Assembly (NCBI GenBank): GCA_016709575.1 | Contig: JADJMM010000023.1 | Location: forward strand, 1 to 32,734 | DNA from: Sphingobacteriaceae bacterium | GTDB lineage: Bacteria; Bacteroidota; Bacteroidia; B-17B0; Aurantibacillaceae | Reading direction: 5' to 3' | Length of the DNA stretch: 32,734 nucleotides | In this document: positions 9,068 to 14,805 of the stretch, in pieces | How positions within the stretch are numbered: the first letter of the stretch is position 1 | How the letters are laid out: the number at the start of each line of letters is the position of its first letter | Made by a program: the position numbers and the translations under genes | Notes under the pieces: generated by a model | Databases searched by the model: none | What the model was told of the DNA's origin: nothing | What the model saw: only the letters and a program-made list of their open reading frames with translations

Positions 9068-10600
9068 TTATAAAATCTCCTTAGGAAGTGCTTTATGCAT
9101 CCAGGTTTTGGCTTTTACTTTTTTATCAGCTTTTTCGTCAGGATTAAAGGTTAAAGTTGTCTCCCATGAATTCTCGGGCTTAAACTCTTCTTCCATTCCT
9201 TTCAGAACGCCTTGCGTTATCTTTTGAGAACGAATAACCGTAATACACTCTGTATTTAAGTTAGCGCTCCTTGGATCTAAATTAAACGTGCCTATAACAG
9301 TTATATATCCATCAATTACCATCGACTTAGCATGCAAACCAAAAACAGGTGTGTAATTCATTTTTTGTTGCAAATCACCGGTCATAATTTTATAACGACA
9401 AGCTGCATCAGGTTTAAATTCAAAAATTCTAACACCCGCTTCCAATAATTGCTTTCTACAACCTTGATAACCTGCAAATGCACCAAGATTATCGTTTGAC
9501 AATAGACTGTTGGTCATGATTCTCACTTTAACGCCGCGTTTCACTGTTTCTCTGAATAAATTTAATCCTAAATCAGTTACAATTAAATAAGGTGATTGAA
9601 TGTCGATTGAAACCTTAGCTTGCTTTACTAAACTAATTAAAGAGTCCGTTGTGATTCCGCCTGTTGTTTTATTGCCGACGTTTTTACCTGGAATATCCGG
9701 AATAAAACAAATACTATCTACCCAAATTAAATCGCCAGATTCTTGAATATGTTTAAAAGCTGCAGGTAATTTTTTAATGCGTTCACGAACTTGCGGCCAG
9801 AAATTTTCAGGATTACAGGCGTATTGATGTAATCTGTCAAAACGATCAGGCGAATCGAACTTAGCATCTTTTTCTTGAACTAAATTCACAACCGGTACAC
9901 TTAAATTATCGTTCCAAAATAATTCGAATGATTTTTGAATTGAAGGAACTTCCTTTCCTAACAATAATACATCTCTATCACGGAAATTAAATTCATGGTC
10001 GTAATCAAAATATTCATCTGCTATATTTCTTCCGCCTGTAATAACCACTTTTCCATCTACGGTAAAGGTTTTATTGTGCATGCGTTGATTGAAACCTTTA
10101 AAATCACCGGCCAGCTTCTGTAGCTTTCCGAAAATACTCTTCCCTAAATTACAACCGGGATTGTAAATTTTAATTTCAATATTCTCATGTGAGTCCATTG
10201 CCAAAATTTCATGAACTCCCGCATCCACCATAATATCATCTACTAAAATTCTAACTTTTATGCCGCGGTCGGCAGCACGAATTAAATAATCGCAAGCTAT
10301 TAAACCAACGTTATCGGTAGAGAAAATGAAATATTGAATATCGATTGATTTTTCGGCGTACTCGCTTAACCAAGCGCGGGCTACCATCGAGCCACCACCA
10401 TCTTCTAAAACATAAACACCTGTTTTATCTTTCATCAAATCAGCAATCGGTTCTAATTCTTTTGATAAGGTTAAAGAATCGCTGCGATGTATTGAGCTGC
10501 AAAAGTCTTTTTCGGCGACAGGAATTTCGGTATGGTGTTCTGAACAAGAGAAAAGAAAAACGCTTAAAATAAACGCGGAATATTTTATAGGCTGTAACAT
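9068..10600 (-). CDS. Phospholipase D-family lipoprotein, cardiolipin-synthase-like
   Basis: The protein has 510 residues and a lipoprotein signal ending in LFSC (C19 as the lipidated cysteine). Two HKD motifs mark the PLD superfamily: H175-N-K177...D182 followed by GGRN, and H423-A-K425...D430 followed by GTFN. Both active-site halves are complete, so it should be catalytic. The arrangement resembles ClsC-type cardiolipin synthases and other phosphatidyltransferases; a phospholipase or nuclease activity cannot be excluded. It follows the thiol cluster on the same strand with a 32-base gap and may be transcribed with it. The 135 bases between it and the convergent YiaA/B gene hold no convincing gene or hairpin. 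Confidence 0.85.
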   Translation of the reverse strand: MLQPIKYSAFILSVFLFSCSEHHTEIPVAEKDFCSSIHRSDSLTLSKELEPIADLMKDKTGVYVLEDGGGSMVARAWLSEYAEKSIDIQYFIFSTDNVGLIACDYLIRAADRGIKVRILVDDIMVDAGVHEILAMDSHENIEIKIYNPGCNLGKSIFGKLQKLAGDFKGFNQRMHNKTFTVDGKVVITGGRNIADEYFDYDHEFNFRDRDVLLLGKEVPSIQKSFELFWNDNLSVPVVNLVQEKDAKFDSPDRFDRLHQYACNPENFWPQVRERIKKLPAAFKHIQESGDLIWVDSICFIPDIPGKNVGNKTTGGITTDSLISLVKQAKVSIDIQSPYLIVTDLGLNLFRETVKRGVKVRIMTNSLLSNDNLGAFAGYQGCRKQLLEAGVRIFEFKPDAACRYKIMTGDLQQKMNYTPVFGLHAKSMVIDGYITVIGTFNLDPRSANLNTECITVIRSQKITQGVLKGMEEEFKPENSWETTLTFNPDEKADKKVKAKTWMHKALPKEIL

Positions 10601-10631
10601 CCCATAAAATTAAAATAATTTACGAAAGGAA

Positions 10632-11033
10632 CTAAATCTTTTTCCAGGAACTTTGTCCGGGCACCGAGGCGGCGTCTTTTATACTTAAATCTAAACCTTT
10701 AGCTAATTGTTCCGCTATAGTAAAGGCTTCGGCTTTATTTTTTGTTTCGTGAGCAATGATTTTTCGATTCTTATTATGTACCAAACTAATTTGATAATAA
10801 GAATCAGCATTTTCATCAAGCGAACAAGCTTCGCATTTTGCATAAAAACTTCTGAAGACTAAAACGTAATTTAATTGAGGAAGGGGTGCAAATTTTCCCC
10901 ATCTAAAAATATTAAGTAAGCTTTCCTCAACTTTGTAAAGTTTATGTTCGAGGTCAATAAAAGTTCTGAACTGCCTTAACCAATTGTTTAAAGCTTTTCT
11001 ATAACCAATAACTATGTCGGAACCGCTATTCAC
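10632..11033 (-). CDS. Hypothetical CxxC protein of the thiol cluster
   Basis: I do not recognise this 133-residue protein. It starts at GTG (11033), three bases after the end of the OsmC gene, so it is tightly coupled to that operon. It has no signal peptide or membrane helix. The visible features are an aromatic, basic N-terminal half and a KCEAC motif (C67, C70), which could bind a metal or form a disulfide. A C-terminal half follows that looks like a small alpha/beta fold with KNKAEAFTIAEQLAKGL. Its position among thioredoxin, OsmC and rhodanese genes suggests thiol chemistry, but that is inference from context only. Confidence 0.6.
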   Translation of the reverse strand: MNSGSDIVIGYRKALNNWLRQFRTFIDLEHKLYKVEESLLNIFRWGKFAPLPQLNYVLVFRSFYAKCEACSLDENADSYYQISLVHNKNRKIIAHETKNKAEAFTIAEQLAKGLDLSIKDAASVPGQSSWKKI

Positions 11034-11035
11034 AA

Positions 11036-11482
11036 TTAATTTTCTGAAATTAAAACAGTAGGCTTAAAGTTTATTTTAGACTTTATTGAATTTGAAATAA
11101 GACAATTTGATTCTGATTTTTGCAAAACACGTTCTGCTTTTTCTTTTTGTTGGATGTCTTTAATAATAAGGACGGGCTCCAAAGTCACCTCACTCATCAT
11201 GTATTTACCGTCTACTATTTCTAATTTTCCATTCGCATTTGATTCGAATGAAACGTAATCTAATTTAGAGTTCTCTGCAATAGATAAAAAGGTAGTCATT
11301 AAACAGCTATTCACTGCTGCCACAAATAAATGTTCGGGCGACCAAATACCTTCAATACCCTTTGGGAATTGTGGAGGGGTGACTACCTCAACATTTGAGT
11401 TTAACTCGGGAGATGTGAGTAAACCTTTACGGTCTGACTCCCATTTAACGGATACATTGTAATAATGTGCTGTTGTTTCCAT
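11036..11482 (-). CDS. OsmC/Ohr-family peroxiredoxin-like protein
   Basis: The 148-residue sequence has the OsmC fold pattern: an N-terminal strand region, then SPEHLFVAAVNSCLMTTFL with the first catalytic cysteine C60, and ESNCLISNSIKS with the second, C127. Family members reduce organic hydroperoxides, and some act on sulfane-sulfur compounds through the same cysteine pair. E50, in the SPEH stretch, is in the position of the conserved glutamate. The gene sits one base from thioredoxin upstream and two bases from the CxxC protein downstream. The thioredoxin next door is a plausible reductant. The sub-family (OsmC, Ohr or YhfA-like) cannot be fixed by eye. Confidence 0.85.
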   Translation of the reverse strand: METTAHYYNVSVKWESDRKGLLTSPELNSNVEVVTPPQFPKGIEGIWSPEHLFVAAVNSCLMTTFLSIAENSKLDYVSFESNANGKLEIVDGKYMMSEVTLEPVLIIKDIQQKEKAERVLQKSESNCLISNSIKSKINFKPTVLISEN

Positions 11483-11483
11483 A

Positions 11484-11780
11484 TTAACTGTTTTGATCTA
11501 AAAGTTGTTTTAAATAATCTGCAGGTACTACACCTGATTGTCGCCACTTTACCTCACCCTTTTTAAAAATAATTAAGGTAGGAACACCCAGCACTTTATA
11601 AGCATTAGCTGCTGACGGATTTTTATCAACATCAATTTTTATTATAGTGGCCTTCTCGCCTACCATAGCCTTTAACTTTTCTAAGATTGGCGCCATCATT
11701 TTACATGGACCGCACCACTCTGCTGAAAAATCAACCAGAACGGGTTTATCTGAATTTATTATGTCTTGAAAAGTTGCCAT
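11484..11780 (-). CDS. trxA: Thioredoxin
   Basis: This is a minimal thioredoxin of 98 residues with the active site W-C-G-P-C-K (C23, C26), the buried aspartate of VLVDFSAEW, and the cis-proline in GVPTLIIF. It has no signal peptide, so it is cytosolic. It is likely a second, cluster-specific thioredoxin rather than the housekeeping copy, because it sits inside the rhodanese/OsmC operon with zero to one base between genes. In this setting it could reduce persulfides or recycle OsmC. The family call is certain; the gene symbol is by similarity. Confidence 0.93.
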   Translation of the reverse strand: MATFQDIINSDKPVLVDFSAEWCGPCKMMAPILEKLKAMVGEKATIIKIDVDKNPSAANAYKVLGVPTLIIFKKGEVKWRQSGVVPADYLKQLLDQNS

Positions 11781-12185
11781 TTAATTTATTTTTAATTCGT
11801 TTTGTTTTAATGTTGAATACTTTTTATCGTAACGTACAAAGAAATTTATCCAAAGTGACCGCGCCCATCTGAATGCCAACGGAAATAACACCAACATACT
11901 TGAAACCACAATTGAGAACAGAACTATTGGATCAAGATGCAGCCAAATTAAGTCGACCAAAAACCATATAATAAATACTCCTGCAAATAGAGCATAAGAA
12001 ACATACATAGCACCAAAAAAGAATCCGGGCTCACGTTCGTATTTCAAATTGCAATGACTACAATTGTCATGCATTTTAAACGTACCGGTTAGTTTATAAG
12101 GATTGTTATTTTCAAAAAACTTTCCTTGGTGACAACGCGGACATTTATTAGCGACTGTTGAATATATTACCTCGGGAACTATCAT
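11781..12185 (-). CDS. DUF983 membrane protein with zinc ribbon
   Basis: This 134-residue protein has an N-terminal zinc-ribbon-like module, CPRC (C15, C18) and CSHC (C42, C45), then GFFFGAMYVSYALFAG and two membrane helices (about 55-80 and 85-105). The order of CPRCHQGKFF, the ribbon and the two helices is diagnostic for DUF983, a family of unknown function that is often found near cytochrome oxidase or sulfur genes. Four cysteines facing the cytosol add to the thiol-rich character of the operon. It abuts the thioredoxin gene with no gap. Confidence 0.85.
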   Translation of the reverse strand: MIVPEVIYSTVANKCPRCHQGKFFENNNPYKLTGTFKMHDNCSHCNLKYEREPGFFFGAMYVSYALFAGVFIIWFLVDLIWLHLDPIVLFSIVVSSMLVLFPLAFRWARSLWINFFVRYDKKYSTLKQNELKIN

Positions 12186-12186
12186 A

Positions 12187-12441
12187 TTACTTACTTTTTA
12201 CTTCCTCAAAAACCACTTCCTTACTTTCATTTTCAGTTGATTCGGTTTTACCTGTATAACAGGCTCCACCGTTGCAACATCCAACATTAAAAATAGTTTG
12301 TAATAGTAATACGGAACCAATAATTCCAAACATTACATCGTAATTACGAATGGCTTCAACAAGAACAAACACCCCCAAACCAAAACGCAAAAAGCGCATA
12401 AAGTTCCAGTTACTAAAAATTATATTTTTCCAAGTATTCAT
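12187..12441 (-). CDS. Small Cys-rich membrane protein of the rhodanese cluster
   Basis: The protein has 84 residues and two membrane segments (about FLRFGLGVFVLVEA and VMFGIIGSVLLLQTI), joined by a short RNYD turn. Right after the second helix comes GCCNGGACY (C55, C56, C61), then an acidic tail. The helix pair resembles the YgaP/DUF2892 module that often accompanies rhodaneses. The membrane-edge cysteine cluster could accept persulfide sulfur or bind metal, which is inference only. It sits four bases after the first rhodanese gene and one base before DUF983. Confidence 0.7.
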   Translation of the reverse strand: MNTWKNIIFSNWNFMRFLRFGLGVFVLVEAIRNYDVMFGIIGSVLLLQTIFNVGCCNGGACYTGKTESTENESKEVVFEEVKSK

Positions 12442-12445
12442 TTTA

Positions 12446-12751
12446 TTATTTTAAATTATGCCACGAACCTCCGTTGTGTACGTTTGTAAAACCTTGTGAC
12501 TTTAAAAAACTTTTTGCAGAGCCACTTCTCATTCCGGAAGCGCAACAAGTAATTATTGTTTTATTCTTATCCTTGAATTTTTTAAGGTTATGTTGCAATT
12601 GATCGAGCGGAATATTTAATGAACCATTAACGTGCCCACCTGCGTATTCACCTTTCGTTCTTACATCAACAATTATAGCACCATTAGCTATTAACTCTTT
12701 CATATTTACTTTAGGACCTAATCCTAAAATGCTTTTCAATGTATTTATCAT
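12446..12751 (-). CDS. Single-domain rhodanese (sulfurtransferase)
   Basis: The protein has 101 residues and the rhodanese order DVRTKGEYAGGHVNGSLNIPL, then the active-site loop C70-ASGM-R75 (CxxxxR) preceded by a second cysteine C69. The persulfide forms on C70 in known single-domain rhodaneses. Compared with its neighbour at 12763-13035 it has an N-terminal extension of about 15 residues, INTLKSILGLGPKVN, that may associate with the membrane. It likely moves sulfane sulfur between small thiols and the cluster proteins. A gap of 11 bases separates it from the other rhodanese gene. Confidence 0.9.
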   Translation of the reverse strand: MINTLKSILGLGPKVNMKELIANGAIIVDVRTKGEYAGGHVNGSLNIPLDQLQHNLKKFKDKNKTIITCCASGMRSGSAKSFLKSQGFTNVHNGGSWHNLK

Positions 12752-12762
12752 AATTTATTTTT

Positions 12763-13035
12763 TTAGCACAAACAATTTACATCTAACCATGACCCTGCAT
12801 TTTCGCATGCAATGCCGTTTTGTTTTAAAAATGCTGTAGCTTGTCCGCTTCTGTTTCCTGAAGCACAACACAAAACAATATTTTTCTTGTCTTTAAACTC
12901 CACTAATCTCGAGGGGATTTCGTTTAAAGGAATATTAATGCTTCCTGAAACATGTCCGCCCATAAATTCGGAAGGAGTACGTACATCGATGATGGTGGCT
13001 TCTCCTGCTTTAATTAATTTTTCTATATTATCCAT
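12763..13035 (-). CDS. Single-domain rhodanese, second copy
   Basis: The protein has 90 residues with DVRTPSEFMGGHVSGSINIPL and the active-site loop C57-ASGN-R62, again preceded by a cysteine (C56). Its tail ends WLDVNCLC, giving two extra C-terminal cysteines (C88, C90) that could relay a persulfide or form a resolving disulfide. It overlaps the end of the DUF6132 gene by eight bases, which suggests translational coupling. It is clearly a paralogue of the adjacent 12446-12751 gene, and the pair may act in series. Confidence 0.9.
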   Translation of the reverse strand: MDNIEKLIKAGEATIIDVRTPSEFMGGHVSGSINIPLNEIPSRLVEFKDKKNIVLCCASGNRSGQATAFLKQNGIACENAGSWLDVNCLC

Positions 13036-13246
13036 GATTTACTTTTTTATTTTCTTTTTTAAATAATCCGAAAACTAAAACACCCATTATGGCCATATAA
13101 ATTGTACTATTAACCGGACTTGATGTGATGGCGCAGGTGCCAGACGAACAACCAATAAAAAACCAATAACTCCATCCGGCCACCGCCCCAACACCTAGTC
13201 CAATTATTTCTAATTTATATTTTCTTATCAATTCTTTCATTTTCAT
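13028..13246 (-). CDS. DUF6132-family small membrane protein
   Basis: The protein has 72 residues and two membrane helices: LEIIGLGVGAVAGWSYWFFIG and STIYMAIMGVLVFGLF. Between them is GCSSGTCAITSSP (C33, C38), the hallmark of DUF6132. This family recurs next to rhodaneses in Bacteroidota, and its function is unknown. It heads an operon that runs through to at least 10632. The -7 box at 13251-13258 predicts a transcript starting at or within a base or so of the ATG at 13246. Either the mRNA is leaderless or the true start is the third codon, ATG at 13240. Confidence 0.75.
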   Translation of the reverse strand: MKMKELIRKYKLEIIGLGVGAVAGWSYWFFIGCSSGTCAITSSPVNSTIYMAIMGVLVFGLFKKENKKVNHG

Positions 13247-13250
13247 ACTA

Positions 13251-13258
13251 CAAATGTC
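13251..13258 (-). promoter_or_regulatory. Candidate -7 box of the DUF6132-rhodanese operon (GACATTTG)
   Basis: It matches TAnnTTTG at seven of eight defined or free positions (G for the first T). Its first base is 29.5 nt from the centre of the upstream inverted repeat, the same spacing as at the two other FNR-like promoters in this window. Confidence 0.5.
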
Positions 13259-13280
13259 GGGAAGAAAAACACCTGAAATT

Positions 13281-13292
13281 GTAACATTTGTT
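13281..13292. promoter_or_regulatory. FNR-like operator before the DUF6132-rhodanese operon
   Basis: GTAACATTTGTT contains the imperfect inverted repeat TAACA-TT-TGTTG. The same 12 bases, in the opposite orientation, occur at 13586-13597 before the DUF2892 gene. It is centred at 13287.5. Confidence 0.6.
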
Positions 13293-13315
13293 GGATAAGG
13301 TCTATTATTTTAAAA

Positions 13316-13528
13316 TTATTTTTCTTCTTCTTTCTTTCTGGTTGATAATCCAAATGGAAGATAAAGCGGACAAAAGCTAATAACGCTGGTTAAGATAAAT
13401 ACTGCAGAAAGCGCTAAGCCAATGATAGCAACAGTGCCGCTAATTTGATTCATAAAATAAAGTGCAATAATTGCCACAGCTACAAGTACTCGTATGCCGC
13501 GATCGATGTTACCCATGTTCTTTTTCAT
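13316..13528 (-). CDS. DUF2892 (YgaP-like) small membrane protein
   Basis: The protein has 70 residues. The opening MGNIDRGIRVLVAVAIIALYF and the second helix IIGLALSAVFILTSVISFCPLYLPFGL follow the DUF2892 pattern of two short membrane helices, ending with a conserved FCPLYLPFG motif. In other bacteria this module is fused to or paired with rhodaneses (YgaP). Here the rhodaneses are separate genes downstream, so it may serve as their membrane partner. It has its own promoter and operator (13554-13597), and a second promoter lies between it and the next gene. Confidence 0.85.
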   Translation of the reverse strand: MKKNMGNIDRGIRVLVAVAIIALYFMNQISGTVAIIGLALSAVFILTSVISFCPLYLPFGLSTRKKEEEK

Positions 13529-13553
13529 AATAAAATAGTTTAGTTTATTAGAA

Positions 13554-13561
13554 CAAAGGTA
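13554..13561 (-). promoter_or_regulatory. -7 box of the DUF2892 gene (TACCTTTG)
   Basis: It is a perfect TAnnTTTG match on the minus strand, 26 bases before the ATG at 13528, predicting a leader of about 20 nt. No TTTG lies at the normal -33 distance; an FNR-like repeat occupies the activator position instead. Confidence 0.6.
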
Positions 13562-13585
13562 AAGAGCAAGAAAATTTTAGTTGGG

Positions 13586-13597
13586 AACAAATGTTAC
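13586..13597. promoter_or_regulatory. FNR-like operator before the DUF2892 gene
   Basis: AACAAATGTTAC contains the perfect inverted repeat AACA-AA-TGTT, centred at 13590.5 and 29.5 nt upstream of the TACCTTTG box. It is identical over 12 bases to the reverse complement of 13281-13292. It ends two bases before the stop codon of the Crp/Fnr regulator gene. Confidence 0.65.
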
Positions 13598-13598
13598 T

Positions 13599-14210
13599 TT
13601 AAGCTGTAAGTACCTCAATATTATTACGTCCCAGTTTAACCAGCTTCTTTTGTTCCATGGTTCGTAATAAGCGACTTATGGCTTCACGGTGAGTGTGTAA
13701 TTCATCTGCTATTTGTTGATGTGTTAATTCGAGTAAGCGTGTATTTAAGGCTTTTGAACGTTCTTGTAGATAATGAAGCAGTTGTTTATCCATATTATTG
13801 AAAGCAATTAAATCAATTACTTCCATTAGCTCAGCAAAACGGTTTTGGTAATTACTACTGATGTACATTTTCCATTCGGGAAACTTAAACCATTCGTCCA
13901 TTAACTTCACTGGTACTTGAACTATTTCAGTATCCACCTCAGCAACGGCTTTAATCATACTTTTTTGTCCGGCCTGACAACAGGTTAACGACATGGCACA
14001 AGTTTGTCCGGGATACAAATGATAAAGAAACACTTCTTGTCCGTCGTTATTTTGGCGGATGATTCGGATGTTGCCTTTAGTTACAATTGGGACGAATAAG
14101 ATTTCATCTCCGGGCTTTGTGATGACAGTATCTTTTGGAAACGCTTTATGGCGTGAGTTTTTTTCTATTTCTGATAAGAGTTCTTTATCGGTAAATAAGG
14201 ATGATAACAT
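13599..14210 (-). CDS. Crp/Fnr-family regulator of the thiol cluster, with vicinal cysteines
   Basis: The protein has 203 residues: an effector barrel (KDTVITKPGDEILFVPIVTKGNIRIIRQ), a dimer helix, then a full winged HTH (LELTHQQIADELHTHREAISRLLRTMEQKKLVKLGRNNIEV). The recognition helix has E-A-I-S-R, the FNR-type ExxSR pattern. Three cysteines (C71, and C77-C78 in TCAMSLTCCQAGQ) lie in the barrel at the spot where ligand-binding residues sit in Crp. They make a redox or persulfide switch plausible, which is inference. It is the first gene upstream of the rhodanese cluster on the same strand, and two nearly identical operators lie directly downstream. It is very likely the cluster's regulator. 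Confidence 0.88.
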   Translation of the reverse strand: MLSSLFTDKELLSEIEKNSRHKAFPKDTVITKPGDEILFVPIVTKGNIRIIRQNNDGQEVFLYHLYPGQTCAMSLTCCQAGQKSMIKAVAEVDTEIVQVPVKLMDEWFKFPEWKMYISSNYQNRFAELMEVIDLIAFNNMDKQLLHYLQERSKALNTRLLELTHQQIADELHTHREAISRLLRTMEQKKLVKLGRNNIEVLTA

Positions 14211-14231
14211 TTGAAATAGAATTTAGTTTAT

Positions 14232-14239
14232 CAAAATTA
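14232..14239 (-). promoter_or_regulatory. Candidate -7 box of the cluster regulator (TAATTTTG)
   Basis: It is a perfect TAnnTTTG match on the minus strand, 21 bases before the ATG at 14210. A TTTG lies 24 bases further upstream (14264-14267), slightly beyond the usual 19-21. No FNR-like repeat is visible here, so direct autoregulation is not evident. Confidence 0.45.
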
Positions 14240-14253
14240 ATAAAAAAGAGCAT

Positions 14254-14282
14254 AAAAAAAGGGCAAACTTTTAAGTTCACCC
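14254..14282 (-). terminator. Terminator after the cold-shock genes
   Basis: On the minus strand GGGTGAACTT...AAGTTTGCCC forms a stem of nine pairs (two G-U) with a 4-base loop, followed by seven T. It separates the cold-shock block from the Crp/Fnr regulator gene. Confidence 0.7.
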
Positions 14283-14306
14283 TTTCTTCTTTTTTAATAT
14301 TGAATA

Positions 14307-14494
14307 TTAAGCAAGACTAACGTTTACTGCGTTAAGGCCTTTTTTGCCTTCTTGTACTTCAAATACAACGTTGTCGTTTTCGCGAATTTCTTCTTTTAAA
14401 CCTGTTACGTGAACAAATAATTCTTGTCCATCTTCTGCTTTAATAAATCCAAATCCTTTTGCTTCATTAAAAATTTTACTGTTCCTTTTTGCAT
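14307..14494 (-). pseudogene. CspA-type cold-shock protein, tandem copy with one-base deletion
   Basis: This copy matches the intact neighbour at 14548-14736 over its whole length but is 188 bases instead of 189. The deletion is in an A run (five A here, six in the neighbour; plus-strand position about 14469-14473), just after the codons for GTVKF. Restoring one base gives a 62-residue protein identical to the neighbour except Gln instead of Lys at residue 2, although the DNA differs at roughly 15 sites. That pattern of only silent changes argues that the gene is, or was until very recently, functional and that the deletion may be a sequencing error. It is predicted to be an RNA chaperone transcribed with the genes upstream. 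Confidence 0.8.
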
Positions 14495-14547
14495 TGTTTC
14501 TTGTTTTTTGTTGTTATTATTTATTTTACTGTTTATTTTGTTTTAGA

Positions 14548-14736
14548 TTAAGCTAAACTAACGTTAACTGCATTAAGACCTTTTTTGCCTTCTTGCACTT
14601 CAAATACCACGTTGTCGTTCTCGCGAATTTCTTCTTTTAAACCTGTTACATGAACAAATAATTCTTGTCCATCTTCTGCTTTAATAAATCCGAAACCTTT
14701 CGCTTCATTAAAAAATTTTACTGTTCCTTTTTTCAT
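14548..14736 (-). CDS. CspA-type cold-shock protein
   Basis: This 62-residue single OB-fold protein has the RNP1 motif KGFGFI at residues 13-18 and the RNP2-like LFVHV at 26-30. It is an RNA chaperone that melts mRNA structure. It lies 69 bases downstream of the DEAD-box helicase gene and upstream of its near-identical copy. No -7 box is visible in the gap, so it probably shares the helicase transcript. A short GC hairpin in a T-rich leader precedes it. Confidence 0.93.
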   Translation of the reverse strand: MKKGTVKFFNEAKGFGFIKAEDGQELFVHVTGLKEEIRENDNVVFEVQEGKKGLNAVNVSLA

Positions 14737-14753
14737 TTTTTTTGTTTTTTGTT

Positions 14754-14777
14754 GCCCGTGTTTTATTTTTAGCGGGC
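14754..14777 (-). promoter_or_regulatory. Hairpin in the leader between helicase and cold-shock gene
   Basis: GCCCG and CGGGC, separated by 14 mostly A/T bases, can pair. The following minus-strand sequence is A-rich, not a T tract, so it is not a normal terminator. It may be an mRNA processing or cold-shock leader structure; the role is unproven. Confidence 0.35.
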
Positions 14778-14805
14778 GGTTATTATTTATTTGTTTTGTT
14801 ATTGA

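Noticed and set aside
8934..9227. A 97-residue plus-strand frame after the YiaA/B gene
   Set aside because: Most of it lies antisense to the conserved PLD gene tail, and the unique part (8934-9067) matches nothing recognisable and lacks a promoter box.
14754..14777. GC hairpin as a rho-independent terminator of the helicase gene
   Set aside because: No T tract follows on the minus strand and the stem is only five pairs.
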